This document shows, piece after piece, positions 52,909 through 64,000 of a DNA stretch of 64,000 nucleotides. Below the pieces are notes generated by a model. It saw only the letters and a program-made list of their open reading frames with translations. It did no database searches and was not told the origin of the DNA. Each line of letters begins with the position of its first letter. Position 1 is the first letter of the stretch. A program made the position numbers and the translations under genes. This DNA comes from Pseudeuparius sepicola (lineage: Eukaryota; Arthropoda; Insecta; Coleoptera; Anthribidae), in assembly GCA_963920635.1 (NCBI GenBank), contig OY987301.1, positions 48,645,820-48,709,819 on the forward strand. The letters are read 5' to 3'.

Positions 52909-53754
52909 CTGGACCGACACTATATTAAAGACACGAGCATGATGTCATATTTCATTGTTGTTTGCGGACTGGCGACTTATAGGTTACAACAGGGGTATTC
53001 TGTGGCTATAGGTTTGTCAGTTTCTGACATTTACAATGTCCCATATTTTAAATATCCTGCTTTAGTACCATTACATTTTTTTTACGCTAACGAATTCCTT
53101 TGCGGTTTATATTTCGCAGTTTTGTCATATTAACAGAGCTTTTATAGGTAGATTTGTTTGTGATAACATGAAATTTCCATGCTCATGAAGAAAATCGTAT
53201 ATACAGACCATTACGTGAACTGCAGAAGAATAAACATTATTTTGGAATTACGTGATGATCTGTCCAACCAGTCAAAGAAGCGGGAATTCTGGATATTTTA
53301 TTTTGGAAGAGTATTTTCTAATGTATGCAAGAACTAAAGTAGAAAATTTGGTCTATAGCTCCAAAGCAAACCAATGGTCCACTATACTTATAAAGAAGAA
53401 ACTGGAAAATCGAATGCGTCCTATACTTACCTATAGCTAGCCATGGACTTCATTTCAAACCGAAAGGTACCAAAATATTTTTGCTTGCTTTTTAGACTCG
53501 CCTTTCTTAAGAAATCTAAGGAAATATGTCATGTAAACTTGTCAAATGAAAAGGACATAAACAATCATTTTATTTTATTTTGGACATTAAATTCGTTAGG
53601 ACAGATATATTTGCATGTTTTTATTTTCTAAAAGATTCTGCAGCAATGGTGTTTCAACATTAAACCACCCTGTCGATTTATTTTGTCTTGTGGCGCCAGT
53701 GGCGATCGCATGAAACGGCGCTATGCACAGGTCTTTAATATAGTGTTGGTCCAG
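52909..53754. mobile_element. MITE with 7-bp target duplication, copy 1
   Basis: The ends CTGGACCGACACTATATTAA and TTAATATAGTGTTGGTCCAG are inverted copies. GTTAAAG flanks both sides. An inverted relative lies at 57607-58453. No coding capacity. The 7-bp target duplication separates it from the TA-targeting elements in the window. Confidence 0.8.
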
Positions 53755-55756
53755 GTTAAAGTGACAAAATAAATAACTTATTGTAATAAGTAGGATCCTT
53801 GTTTTTGAAAAAGCTTAAGCTTAAACCAATCCAATTACCAATATTATATTCATAGAATAGATATAATGAAGAAAGTGAAAGATATAAGGGGATATAACAA
53901 GCAATTTCATTTATTTTGTATATTCAATTTGGTAAAAAAATCTCATTTAAGCAAAACAGTTTATATAAAAGAACAGGTTTTTCTACAATTTGGTATGGTT
54001 TAGCCATAAGAGCATGGAAGGCAATAGAACAGAGGCACAAAGTTCACTTAATACGATCTTCTCATGCATTTTTTTCAAATATTTTCTCGCTCATGAATTG
54101 CCTAGAAAATAATCATTATTCAAATTCCAGCTAGGTTCATGACGTCAGGACCCCAGAACAGTGATTGGCGGAGATATTGCGGAGATGCCAGATTTCCACA
54201 AGCTGAATTTAGAAAATATCAGTTTGGTTATATCGTTTAAACAGAAAGTCGACAATTTTGAATGTCGGTGAAAACGCCAGTATTATTGGGTTGTATTTTG
54301 ATATTCCCTACCTAAAAGAATATATTGCTCATCCGAAGGAAAAGTGACACAAATATCACAGATTTTTAGTTATTTGTTATTTGGAAAAATAAGTTTAAAA
54401 TATGCATACTTTTATCTGGAAAATGTCACGTTTAGTAAGTTGTCCTTTAGGAAGGGCTTGTGTCGTTATGATTTTGGTGCGTAAATTGTTGGTATGAATC
54501 AGGAATAGTGACACATTTCTGTTAATACTATAGATAATCAGTGTGAAGCTAGCGCAGTATAAGAAGAATGGTATATTATTTCGATATTTGCCATCGAAAT
54601 TGCAGGAAAATATCACATTTAGAGTTGTGTCGATTTTTCGGACAAGATAAGAGCATTTTAGCTATTTATTTCTTTTAAAAAATTGTACTATTTTGATTTG
54701 TGTCAGTTTTCATTAAATATTTGCTTTTATAGAAATAGCAGGGCTTATTATTTTTTAGTTGTGACACTATTCTTGAAAATACTTGTTTGTTTTTAAGTAG
54801 GTTCAGAAGATAAAAGTTTTGACTTGTGACATCTGCATTTAGAAAATTATTATAAAAGCTATTAAAATTAAAACCTGGTTTTGTTATTTTAAGTTACGGT
54901 AGGTAATGATGTCTTACCATGTTAGGGCCTTGCTAATTGCCTAGCTAAAAATGATGGGAAAATTTCAGACTGGATTAATAGGTACTCAGGGAGAAAATGC
55001 GCAATCAGTAGGTACTTTGCGATACTTCAGAGGCAAAAGATAGGTAATTAGTAATAAATAACTAATAACTCCTTTGTTGTAAAAAGTTTATGGATTGTTA
55101 AAAATGCACTGAATTAGCCTAAAACCACCAAAACTAATTTTTTTAATTACCAGGATCTTTCTGGACAGCCACCAGATCCGCAACCACAAATAAAGAATTT
55201 CCCTAAGTCAACGCCTAATATATTATACAAATTATATAATTACAATTGGAAATAAATAAGGACTTTAATAGGTACCTTTTTCAAACATAATGAGATGAAA
55301 CCAGACTTCGTCCAACAAGAAAATCATGTCCAGATTATTGCCGTCAAAGTTATTGACCGCAATAAAAAAGAGTTAGCCGGGACAAAACTCGCACAAATGT
55401 TTTGGCAGCATCTTCTGTATTCAATATTTTCCTTAAGCCCTTCCCTTCACACTGTCGATTGGTCAGGTCACTTCTTTCATTCCCCTGTGGTTCCACAGTC
55501 CCGAAAAAAACAAACAGTTTGACTAACAGAACACTTAAACGTGTAGTAAAGAATGTGTTGTCTCGAAGAAACTGTTCCAGAAATTCCCAGGAGAAATCTT
55601 CCCAAGAATATGTCCAATGTCTGCCACGTCCAACTCGCCATCCGTTTTTAAAATATGATCATAAACGTTTTTTGTTTTTGAGTTAAAGACCATTCTAACT
55701 CAGAAATTTCATTTCAAACAAAGGAATACGCACGTGTATTTCAGTCAACGCTTTCA
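53755..55756. other. Intron 6 sequence without recognisable genes
   Basis: AT-rich. TGTCAC/GTGACA phrases recur irregularly at 54344-54835, too diverged to define a unit. Open frames at 55295-55686 do not resemble any family I know. Confidence 0.4.
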
Positions 55757-56325
55757 CCTACAGAAATAGAGTTGGGAGAAGGGAGTTAATGAGGACATGT
55801 TTCGGCATACCTAAATTTAACTGTCAAGGCAAAGGGTGGGTGACATGCGCGTTTCATTCCATTGTGTGAAGTGTGCGTCGTCGTTTCGTTTCCGGTATTA
55901 AGTAACTCTGGGTCTACATTACTATTTTACAAAATGCCTTGCCTCGTGTATAATTTGGAATTGCCCAAATAAGAATCGTAGACCCACAGTTAACTATTTC
56001 ATAGTTACTTGCCGCATCAGCTATTGCTTACAATTATATCTATTTTTATAGCTTTTGGCTGAAGTAACTAAAGGTATTTATCCAAAAACTTTAATAAAAG
56101 CCCTAAGTAGATACTTATATTAACATATTATATTAGAGCTTTAATTATTTTATTTATACATAACTTGAAAGCATTTATAGGGTAAAGACTTATTTGTGCC
56201 ATCCTGCATTTCGCTTTGTCCACATGTCAACATACCCTTTGCTTTAACAGATAACTTTGGGAATGCCACATAATCGGTTTTTTTCTTCTCCCACCTCTAT
56301 TTCTGCGTTTTCACCTTGGCTGGTT
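55757..56325. repeat. Diverged inverted repeat, possible MITE
   Basis: CAGAAATAGAGTTGGGAGAAG near 55769 pairs with CTTCTCCCACCTCTATTTCTG near 56285. GGCAAAGGGT near 55830 pairs with ACCCTTTGCT near 56233. The arms are about 110 bp. A short central reading starting 'MPCLVYNLELPK' and then 'RRPTVNYF' in another frame faintly recalls a THAP-type finger, but this is weak. Confidence 0.45.
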
Positions 56326-56559
56326 GACATTAACAGTTGACAAAAGGTTACATTGCAAAACATCAAAACGTATCAAAGATATACGTTTGAATTTCCAGTG
56401 CCAACTTGAGGTTAAATTTAAATGAACGCTTGATACAAATAATAAGTCCTTAGAGGCATGAATGATAAATGTGTCAAAATGATACTCATTTTAGTTAACA
56501 TATCTGCCACGAAGATAAACATTTTATTTGATTTTAGCTTAATCTGCAACGCAAGTAAA

Positions 56560-56690
56560 ATGTATTACAACCAAATATGTGTTTATATGCAGGCTATTTT
56601 TAGTAAATTGAAATGGAGGCTTACATATTTTTGACATGTGTCATTAAGGAAACTTCTGTTGCAAATCTATTTATTATATTTTTTGTCTTT
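56560..56690 (+). repeat. Dispersed repeat, short copy 3
   Basis: 'TTTTTAGTAAATTGAAATGG' and the following TTTTTGACA / TTAAGGA phrases match 15350-15430. The copy ends at the pyrimidine tract of the next exon. Confidence 0.5.
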
Positions 56691-56700
56691 TCCATTCTAG

Positions 56701-57119
56701 GAGTAAACCAGAAGCACCCCCTCCTTTACCTCCACACGGGGTGTCCATCCAACCTGAACAGCACACATCTCCAATCCAACTACCTCCAGATGATGATTAC
56801 AGGCCCCCGGTGCCGCCACACAGGAACATAACCACAAATGGTGAACACACTCCACGGAAACACCATCATCACAGGTATAGCAGAAATGGTGAGAAGAACC
56901 ATCATCTGTTGAACATGGAGGCAGAAGACAATTCTAGGCCGGGAAGTGGGATCAGGGAAACAATCGAGGAGTTTAGCAGTACGAGCGTGGATGTAGAGAA
57001 TACAGAGAATCACGTGTTTGAATTTGATGATGATCCAAGGGAGGAGGTTCCAAAAGCTAAGGAAGAGAAGCTGGAAAAGTTAGATTTTGTGCAGTATCCG
57101 AAGTCACCAAATGCTAACT
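56701..57119 (+). CDS. Tmem132: Tmem132 exon 7, cytoplasmic
   Basis: Acceptor TTCCATTCTAG, donor T|GTAAGT (phase 2 to phase 1). It encodes a Pro-rich segment ('SKPEAPPPLPPHG', 'PPVPPHRN'), a His/Arg cluster ('RKHHHHRYSR') and an acidic segment ('EFDDDPREEVPK'). Pro-rich stretches may bind SH3 or WW partners. That is inference. Confidence 0.88.
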
Positions 57120-57339
57120 GTAAGTAGTCCAGCCACAGTGTTAAAAAAAAACAAAATATTTTCATTAATCAAAACTACTTTTCATGGAAAAATCATCAGT
57201 TATAAGTTCAGTGACAAGGGAGCCCACAGAAATTTGACTTTACCTATATTTTGTTACAGAAGGTTCCTAGAAGTACATTTTTAAACACAAGTTTACCTCA
57301 TTCATTAGGTCTCTTGGAAATGTTTGATATTTTTTCGGC

Positions 57340-58875
57340 TTACAGTAGGGTTTCCAGTCCCATTATTTAGAACCGGGATTGTCCCGGGATTTTACCGAAA
57401 AAGTGTGGTCCCGGGATTTTCCTCATGGTCCCGAAACCTTAAAAGTCCTGAATTTTTTTATTACGTCATAAACACGCCACCAATTCCCCTCAAAACCTAA
57501 AGAACTAGGATAGGGGTCGTAGGGGATTCACTCTCATTCATGTTTTTTAGTATTATTACGATTCTAGGCCGTGAGCCTGTGATGCTGTGACCCCTTCATG
57601 TAATACCTGGACCAACACTATATTAAAAACCTGTGGATAGCGCTGTTTCAAGCGATCGTCACTGGCGCCATACGACAAAACAAATTTACATGTTAAAACA
57701 CCATTGTTGCAGAATCTTTTATAAAATAAAAACATGCAAATGGGTCTGTTACAATGAATTTAATATCCAAAATAAAATAAAATATTTGTTTGTTATGTCC
57801 CTCTAATTTGACAAGTTCACATGGCATATTTCCATACATTTCTTTAAGAAAAGCGAGTCTAAAAAGCAAGCAAGAGTATTTGGTACCTTTTGGTTTGAAA
57901 TGAAGTCCATGGCTAGTTCTGGTGTAAGTAAGCATAAAACGCATTAGATTTTTCAGTTTCTTCTTTATATGGAGGACCATTGGTTTGCTTTATGGAGCTA
58001 CAAACAAAATTTTCTATTTTAATTACAAAATACTCTTCCAAAAGAATATCAAGAATTGTCGCTTCTTCAGCTGGTAGCTGGTTGATCAGATCATCCCATA
58101 ATTCCAAAATAGTGTTTATTCTTCTGCAATTCACCTAATGGTCTGTGCAGTGTGCATACCATTTTCTTCATGTGCATGGAAATTTCATGTTATCACAAAC
58201 AAATCTACCTATAAAAGCTGTGTTAATAGGATAAAACTGCTAAATACTGGACGCAAAGACAATTCGTAATAAAGCTGGATATTTAAAATTTGGGACATTT
58301 TAAACGTCAGTAACTGCCCTATCAATAACCACAGAATACCCCCTATAACCTATAATAAGTCGCCATTTTTTTCGTCGAGTGGCGCCACTCCAGTCCGTAA
58401 ACAACAATGAAATATGACGCCATGCTCGGGTCTTTAGTATAGTGTCGGTCCAGATAATACAGTACCGTGGGGTTGTGTGGTGTGGTTAACCATATCCTTA
58501 TATAAAGTTCTTTAATTAATACAAAAAATTGTGGAATTATTACAATTTTTAGATTTCAAACTGAAATAAGAATACTTACTTGTATACTAGTCATACATTT
58601 AAATTAGTTGGAGTTGAAGCTACTTTAGTTGTGTGCTGTGTTTTTTTAATGTAATCTCAGTTTTAGTTTGTTATTTTATGTTTGGTATTTTGTAGGTAGG
58701 AACCACCCACATCTAAATAAAAATATTTAATTTTTATAAACTTTTTATTATAAAATTTGTTGTAAAGAAACAAAATTTTGATTTTGGTACCATTTTTTGG
58801 AACTTTGACACTAGTACCGGGACTTAAAATTTGGGACCAAAGTCCCGAATACCTTTTTGGTGAAGTTTCCATTTG
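57340..58875. repeat. Possible older element interrupted by MITE copy 2
   Basis: CCCGGGATTTT repeats at 57375-57425 and 'CCGGGACTTAAAATTTGGGA' / 'AGTCCCGAATACC' at 58810-58855 look like the subterminal ends of one hAT-like element. No coding part is visible and the ends do not pair cleanly. Confidence 0.3.
57607..58453. mobile_element. MITE with 7-bp target duplication, copy 2
   Basis: The same family as 52909-53754, in the opposite orientation. Ends CTGGACCAACACTATATTAA and ATAGTGTCGGTCCAG. The flanks GTAATAC and ATAATAC agree in six of seven bases. Confidence 0.8.
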
Positions 58876-59636
58876 AAAGTTGATCACCGAAGATTTGATG
58901 TTAGTATTTATAAACTCAAATTCCGTTGTCGTTTGCCATTTGACGTTCCGTCGGGGATCACCAACATTTATCTTTTTCCATTTGCCGTTGCATCTCCCGG
59001 CAATGAAGCGCCTTTTTAAGAGTCATGTGGAAGGTCACATGGTTTCCCAGTTTATCAGCTGATTATCTAAGATTTTTAATATTAATTATCCAAAATAACA
59101 CTACGTAGTAGTAAACAGAATGGATTCAGAGTTGCTAAATCAGAATATTGAAATTAAACGACTTCGCTCTAATGGTTTATCTTTCTGGCGTTGATAACAC
59201 GCAGGCATACAGAAAATTCTAAACCGAACAGAAAAAGTTTATAAATGACTTTGGAAACAGAGCTGCGTCAACGTCAAACGGAAATGTCAAACTTCAAAGG
59301 CGACGTCAAACGTACAAGTTTATAAATCGGGCTTAAGTTAAAACATTTCCTCAGGGGTTGGAATAAGTTGCAAGTTGAATTTTCTTCTATTTTGGTTACT
59401 CACAACTACCCTAGAAATTAGTTTTCTATACACACATTTTACTAAAGATAAAAAAATGATAATTTTTGCCAAAAAATACAGAAATTGTGACAAAACATCC
59501 ATATACCATTCATTGAAATTAGCTGAAATGATTTATTTAAAAAGCTTTTTTCAATATAGCTCAATCAAAAGCCAGTTAAGTTTAATGTGTTTAAAACATT
59601 GTGAAAATAATAGGTACCTTTATATTTTCCTTGCAG

Positions 59637-59839
59637 ATAAAAGGAATAGTGCAGAAGTCAAAAGAGCAACCATAGTGGGAAATCCAATGTTCAGTGCCGA
59701 CGATAAAAATGAAACCATTGCAAATTCCACTAATGGAGAGCAGATGCCTGGTTTAGATGATCTTCACCTCGACATGGACTATGACCAAATCATGCACTAC
59801 TTCGAAAATTTGAAGGTAAAAATGAGTTCTCTAGACTAG
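59637..59839 (+). CDS. Tmem132: Tmem132 exon 8, probable last exon
   Basis: Acceptor TCCTTGCAG. The phase fits exon 7. It encodes 'VKRATIVGNPMFSADD' and the acidic C-terminal block 'LDDLHLDMDYDQIMHYFENL', typical of the family's C-terminus, then 'KVKMSSLD' and TAG at 59837-59839. A weak donor (AAG|GTAAAA at 59816) could splice instead to a further short exon outside or downstream, so the final eight codons are uncertain. Confidence 0.85.
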
Positions 59840-60136
59840 ATTGATCTCAACCAAAAAGGACAATGATCAGATGTTTATACAGAAACAAAGTGAAACAGAT
59901 ATATAGATATTACTTAAAAGTATTCTGGTTCTAAATGGTGCAGCAACAAGAGAGTAACCGCTTATTGCAAGATTGCAAGGGTATGCAGCTTTTTGAAAGA
60001 TTGCAAAATTTCAAAATATTATACCTATATAGTTACAAAGAATAATAGTCCATATTATACCCCTTTTTATTTACGAAAAATGAAGGTATATTTTGCAACA
60101 ACACCGAATATTATACAAGTGAATGATGTTACCTAT
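59840..60136 (+). other. Probable 3' untranslated or flanking sequence
   Basis: AT-rich DNA after the stop codon. No clear AATAAA is seen close by, so the transcript end is not placed. Confidence 0.35.
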
Positions 60137-60535
60137 GTAATAATAATCATAATAATAATAATTCCCATCCTCACAATACTCAGGAGTACCCCAGAAGCAA
60201 CTGAATGCTTGTGCGGGGGAGGGGGCAATTAATATTATTTTGTCTTCGTTGCGATTTGCGGCTAGGGCTGACTTTTCCCGACAGAACTAGGATAGCATTC
60301 GCTCAAGTACTACAGAAAACCCTAGAAAACCGTAATCCCAGTGAGTGTAGGCCAATTAGTAAATCACAGTGATAAAGCTATTAAGGAGCAATACCGTGAA
60401 TCCACAATTTGTCCATCGCTCTTGGCCATCAGCGGGGTTTTTCTATAAAGACATTAGGCATGCATTTTCCTCGACCTCAGTTCGAAGCAAGGTCAATCAA
60501 AGGCAGAGAAACATGCAGTCTAAATAGTTCGGTGA
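60137..60535 (+). repeat. SINE-like repeat, third copy
   Basis: (AAT)n, then 'CTCAGGAGTACCCCAGAAGC', 'GCTTGTGCGGGGGAGGG', and a later part 'CGACCTCAGTTCGAAGCAAG' where the B-box-like motif is decayed. About 110 bases in its middle are extra relative to the copy at 52515. Confidence 0.6.
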
Positions 60536-60756
60536 TGCTATAAAATAAATGGAATAATAATTGAAAAATGAACAGATTTTTTGCTAACAACAACCGATTG
60601 GCTATGTTCAATGTAACCATTGCTCTTTGGAAATATAGTAGTTACAATTCTGGCGATTTCAGGGGTGTTCACTAGTGCCAGGTTTGAAATTCTATTCCTA
60701 TTCAAAGAAATAATATTCATTCTGCAAAAAATGACAGTGCTACATATGTATGTATA

Positions 60757-61702
60757 CAGGGTGTTTCAGACCTAAATACAATAATTTTAACCACATGTGG
60801 AGAAAATTGAGCTTAATACGAATCCACAATTAAAAAAAAATTAAAAGTTAATAATAAAGCCAGAAAATTTTTTTTAAGGAAGCTATTTTTTAAAGACAAT
60901 AATGACGCCACTGGCGAGGAAACGACCGGGAAGTAGACGGGCCAGAAGCTACATTATAGGGCGACGTGCAATGTTGCCGATTTTAGAAGGCATTCCCCGA
61001 ACTAAGAGCCGTGACTTGTGGGACGACAGATCCTCGGCTCGGAAACGCAGCAAAAAACTAAAATAAAAAAGGGCCTGCATAGCATCAGAACACGCCACTG
61101 CGAAGGCTCGAGGCGGTGCAGGGAGGGGGAGACAGCCGGCCAGCCGGCTGGCGAGACGGAAGTGTGGGTCAGTGGGTCAAGCGTGGTTAGGTGAGACGTC
61201 GCGTCCGCGAAATGACGGACCGGACGGCTCGAAAAAGGCTTACTCAACTCGATTATCTTTTGGACTGTAGGTAACGTTGTGAACGCGGCCAGGAAGCTCG
61301 TGTACCGACCTCTGGAGCAATTTTGTGATAATATGGCAAGTGCGAATGTGAGTGGCGAGGAGGATAGTTTTTAAACCACCTTTCATTTGCTATCAGCGAT
61401 TATTATCCTAAAGGATAACAAAAGGATAGAAAAAGGTGGGCACATTTAGATAAAAATGTTCGTTGCCTGGCGCCGCGATCTGGCAACGTCGAAGGAAGAC
61501 CTGAAACCAGTTTGCGTCTCCCTCGCGCCTTGGGTACGCGTCTACCCGATAATAAAACTGAGCGTCTTGTTATGGGAAATATTAAAATTATTTAATTATT
61601 TCTAAAATATTTCCGAAAAAAAATTTTTTTTCGATTTTTCGTATTTATACACCTTTCTGAGAATGTGGTTAAAATTATTGTATTTAGGTCTGAAACACCC
61701 TG
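60757..61702. mobile_element. MITE with GC-rich interior, TA target
   Basis: The ends CAGGGTGTTTCAGACCTAAA and TTTAGGTCTGAAACACCCTG are inverted copies. The arms run about 45 bp. TA flanks (60755-60756, 61703-61704). The interior (about 60900-61570) is far richer in G and C than anything nearby and contains many CpG. It includes ATGGCAAGTGCGAAT followed by GTGAGT near 61333, like a first coding exon with a donor. Confidence 0.85.
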
Positions 61703-62066
61703 TATACTAAATAAGGGTTTATTTGTAAAAAGGGGAATCACTAACAATATTAATACGATGAACGCCGCAGTTCACAGTTTATTGCTTCATACAATGTATA
61801 ATTTTTTTTAAATCTTCAGTCTTTTGACGTTTGAAATTTTAGGTTAGATTATGATGTAAAAAAATGTCAACAGGTTGTTAGAATATACGTCATCAATTTA
61901 CGTAACTGAATCAAGCAAATCGAGGCTACAGCCAGTACCGTAGATTTAAAAGGGTAAAATTTATAGTTGTAAAAGCAACCAGATATACCCAGATTGACGT
62001 CCCAGTGAATACACCCAAACTTTAATTTGTAAATAATATAACAATACGTTTTACCACAGACATATA

Positions 62067-63050
62067 CAGGGTAATTCAGTTATGATGTAAACATTTTTAA
62101 CCACAGGTGAAGAAAAAGCTTAACACGAATCTGAAATTCAAAAAAACAAACAAAAACAAAAATATTTTGAGAGGTGTATTAAAATAACCTCATATTAACG
62201 GTTCTTTCCTAGTCAGTTGGTAAGCTACTGTGCCAAGGCACAGTTGCCAGTTGCACATGTCATAAATTTACCACTTTTTTATGTTTTATGTAGAATTATT
62301 AAGAAAATCCTAAAACATTGATAATTTTTGGTGGTTTTTAAATTTTTAGGGAAACATTTTTCTGTTGTGACAATAAAATTGTTACGGCATCTAAGTTAAT
62401 TTATTACCTCTTTGACTCCTTTTTTATTTTCCAAAGTCGATAATTTTCTTCTTTTGAGCATCAATTAAAACTGCAGACAAAATGTATAAACGCACCAAAA
62501 CACTCTACCTATTGCTAGTCTGTTTGGAAGAGTTGTTCAAAAATGCCACTAGTAACTTTACTACAGACCATACACACAAGTTTATTCTATTAGTAGGCAT
62601 CAGAACTTATCACCCCCCCGCGCGTATAAGAAATCTGTTATGATACAGTAATAAGCCCACTAGCATATAATAAAACTGCGAAAATTGCACTGGTAGCGAT
62701 TTTCTCATGTAGCAGGCCGATTCTCCCTGTACTGTCATACACCAAGGTATGTGGGAGCATGAGCACGAGTATGGCAAGTATCCAATTTGTCGAGGGGCAT
62801 TCGCCACCGCCGGCCTGGTGCTCGTTCGCCCGAACAGCTGACAGTGGAAAGTGGGCTAGTTACAGGTACGCCATAACTGCGCAATGTGTACAAGCGGCAA
62901 CATAGCATACCGAAGCGCCAAGTTACTTGGGTACTAAGGTTGATTTGACCCTTGTTTTAGACTTCAGTATTTTTTTTTTTTCGCATTTTTCTTATTAGTA
63001 GGCCTCTCCCACTGTGTTGTTAAAATTTTTTACATGACTGAATCATTCTG
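62067..63050. mobile_element. Diverged relative of the 60757 MITE
   Basis: The left end CAGGGTAATTCAGTTATGAT and the right end ATGACTGAATCATTCTG pair imperfectly. TA flanks both. The left 90 bases resemble those of the 60757 element ('TTTTAACCACA', 'GCTTAACACGAATC'). The interior has a GC-richer spot at 62740-62880. No gene. Confidence 0.6.
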
Positions 63051-63289
63051 TATAGTGGAGCTTTACTTTTATAGTGATGGCACTAGCATTTTGCTAACTA
63101 ACAATGTTATAAGGACAGAAGATAAGTAAGTATAGATAAAACCAATCAAAATTTTAACTGCATCCTTTAATAATTTTTTACACAAGGAAGTTTTTACTAT
63201 TTAATACCATTGATAGCTTGATCAATCTGCAGGGTAAATAAACAAATAATAATTTTCAAAATAAATATAGATGCTTGGGTATGTGGCGT

Positions 63290-63785
63290 TTCAGTGGCAT
63301 AAATTCTGGAGCATATATCTCATAGAGGGCGCCACTTGCGCTCTCTTCGGATTGTGTTGTTACTCGTAACTTTTTTGAGGTTATCTTTTTGGTCTTGGAG
63401 GTCCATAATTTTAGTACATATTTTCATTTTCCAACAAAAGTGTACTCTTGTTTCATAATGATAAAAACAACCGTTTGCATGGAAATTGGAAAAACGTGCT
63501 CCAAAACACCTGTTAACTCCAACATTAGAATCATTAAATTTTCAATTACCGGTTTCAAATGTTACAGACATTGGTCAAAACACCATTGGTTTTTTTGAAA
63601 TAGGGTGTCAAAATTTTGTCAAATTCAATCCTTTCCATTTTGAAAATGAATAATTTTTGGTATATCGTTCATAGGGATTTTTTTCTCACTTTAAGTGGTA
63701 CAGTTGATCTGTAACAATTGAAAGTGGTAGGTGAAAATTTTATGTTTTGAATGTTTGAGTTAACAGGTGTTTTGGGCCACATTTT
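63290..63785 (+). repeat. Partial copy of the central foldback MITE
   Basis: About 70-80% similar by eye to 38480-38990, in the same orientation: 'GTAACTTTTTTGAGGTTATC', 'CAAAACACCATTGG', 'TCAATCCTTTCCATTTTGAA'. It lacks the CAGGGTG ends. The open frame at 63389-63598 is a shadow. Confidence 0.75.
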
Positions 63786-64000
63786 GTCAATACTAGTTGT
63801 CCTCCTTTTGACTTTTTGCACAAGTGAATTTGAAGTGAAATGAACATGAAGTGATCTGATACTGAAATGATTTTTTATTAGTAAATGGAACAGTGTACGA
63901 CCATGTTATCTACAATCTAACCCTTGAATGAATTTTTCAATATTTTTCACCACCTTAACCCCAGAAACTCTCAAAACCAACACAAATTACATAAAAATCG
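63786..64000. other. No recognisable feature
   Basis: Ordinary AT-rich sequence to the end of the window. Confidence 0.4.

Noticed and set aside
54340..54840. Recurring GTGACA/TGTCAC phrases as a regulatory array
   Set aside because: The spacing is irregular and flanks are not conserved; short motifs of this kind are expected by chance over 500 bases.
55295..55686. Two overlapping plus-strand open frames in Tmem132 intron 6
   Set aside because: No recognised domain, no convincing splice sites in phase with neighbouring exons, and inconsistent frames.
1..64000. CRISPR arrays, bacterial operons or Shine-Dalgarno-led genes
   Set aside because: The repeats are transposon arms, microsatellites or tandem units without uniform spacers, and the recognised gene has spliceosomal introns.

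Overview
This window looks like AT-rich insect nuclear DNA. The evidence is GT-AG introns, an invertebrate-type TMEM132 gene, two errantivirus-like Gypsy elements, R4/Dong-type LINEs, and many CAGGGTG-ended inverted-repeat elements. A beetle is plausible, but I cannot prove the order. I recognise only one host gene: the 3' part of a TMEM132-family neural adhesion-type membrane protein, eight exons on the + strand from 49.2 to 59.8 kb. Its upstream exons were not recognised here. Nearly everything else is mobile DNA, much of it nested.

Layout: 0.4-0.8 kb, a GC-richer tandem repeat. 3.3-6.4 kb, a mariner-like transposase relic, a MITE and a long foldback. 6.74-14.30 kb, Gypsy element A (+ strand), inserted with a 4-bp duplication into an older LINE ORF1 fragment. 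14.4-16.5 kb, two MITEs. 18.7-19.9 kb, a 5'-truncated CR1/L2-like LINE. 19.9-24.9 kb, four same-orientation R4/Dong-like LINE copies separated by (ATT)n. 25.9-26.4 kb, a foldback. 26.55-35.13 kb, Gypsy element B (- strand). 36.7-40.5 kb, a large palindromic foldback with tandem repeats, a Jockey-type LINE 3' end and a central foldback. 41.0-46.1 kb, a pogo-like transposon with ~0.4 kb inverted repeats and a mariner-like element inside one of them. 46.4-48.6 kb, an inverted-repeat element holding a second partial pogo copy. 49-60 kb, TMEM132, with MITEs and SINE-like repeats in its introns. 60.8-63.8 kb, more MITEs.

The most interesting observation is in Gypsy element B. Between RNase H and integrase its Pol carries an OARD1/TARG1-type macro domain, a family that binds and hydrolyses ADP-ribose. 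Both residues known to be catalytic in that family appear present. Element A has the same flanking sequence without the domain, so the module looks like a clean insertion in one lineage. Both elements keep identical LTR pairs, 4-bp target duplications, a tRNA-Ser-like primer site and the same A AAT TTT gag/pol slippery heptamer, so both inserted recently. Even so, env is frame-broken before its membrane anchor in both, and A also has a stop in pol.
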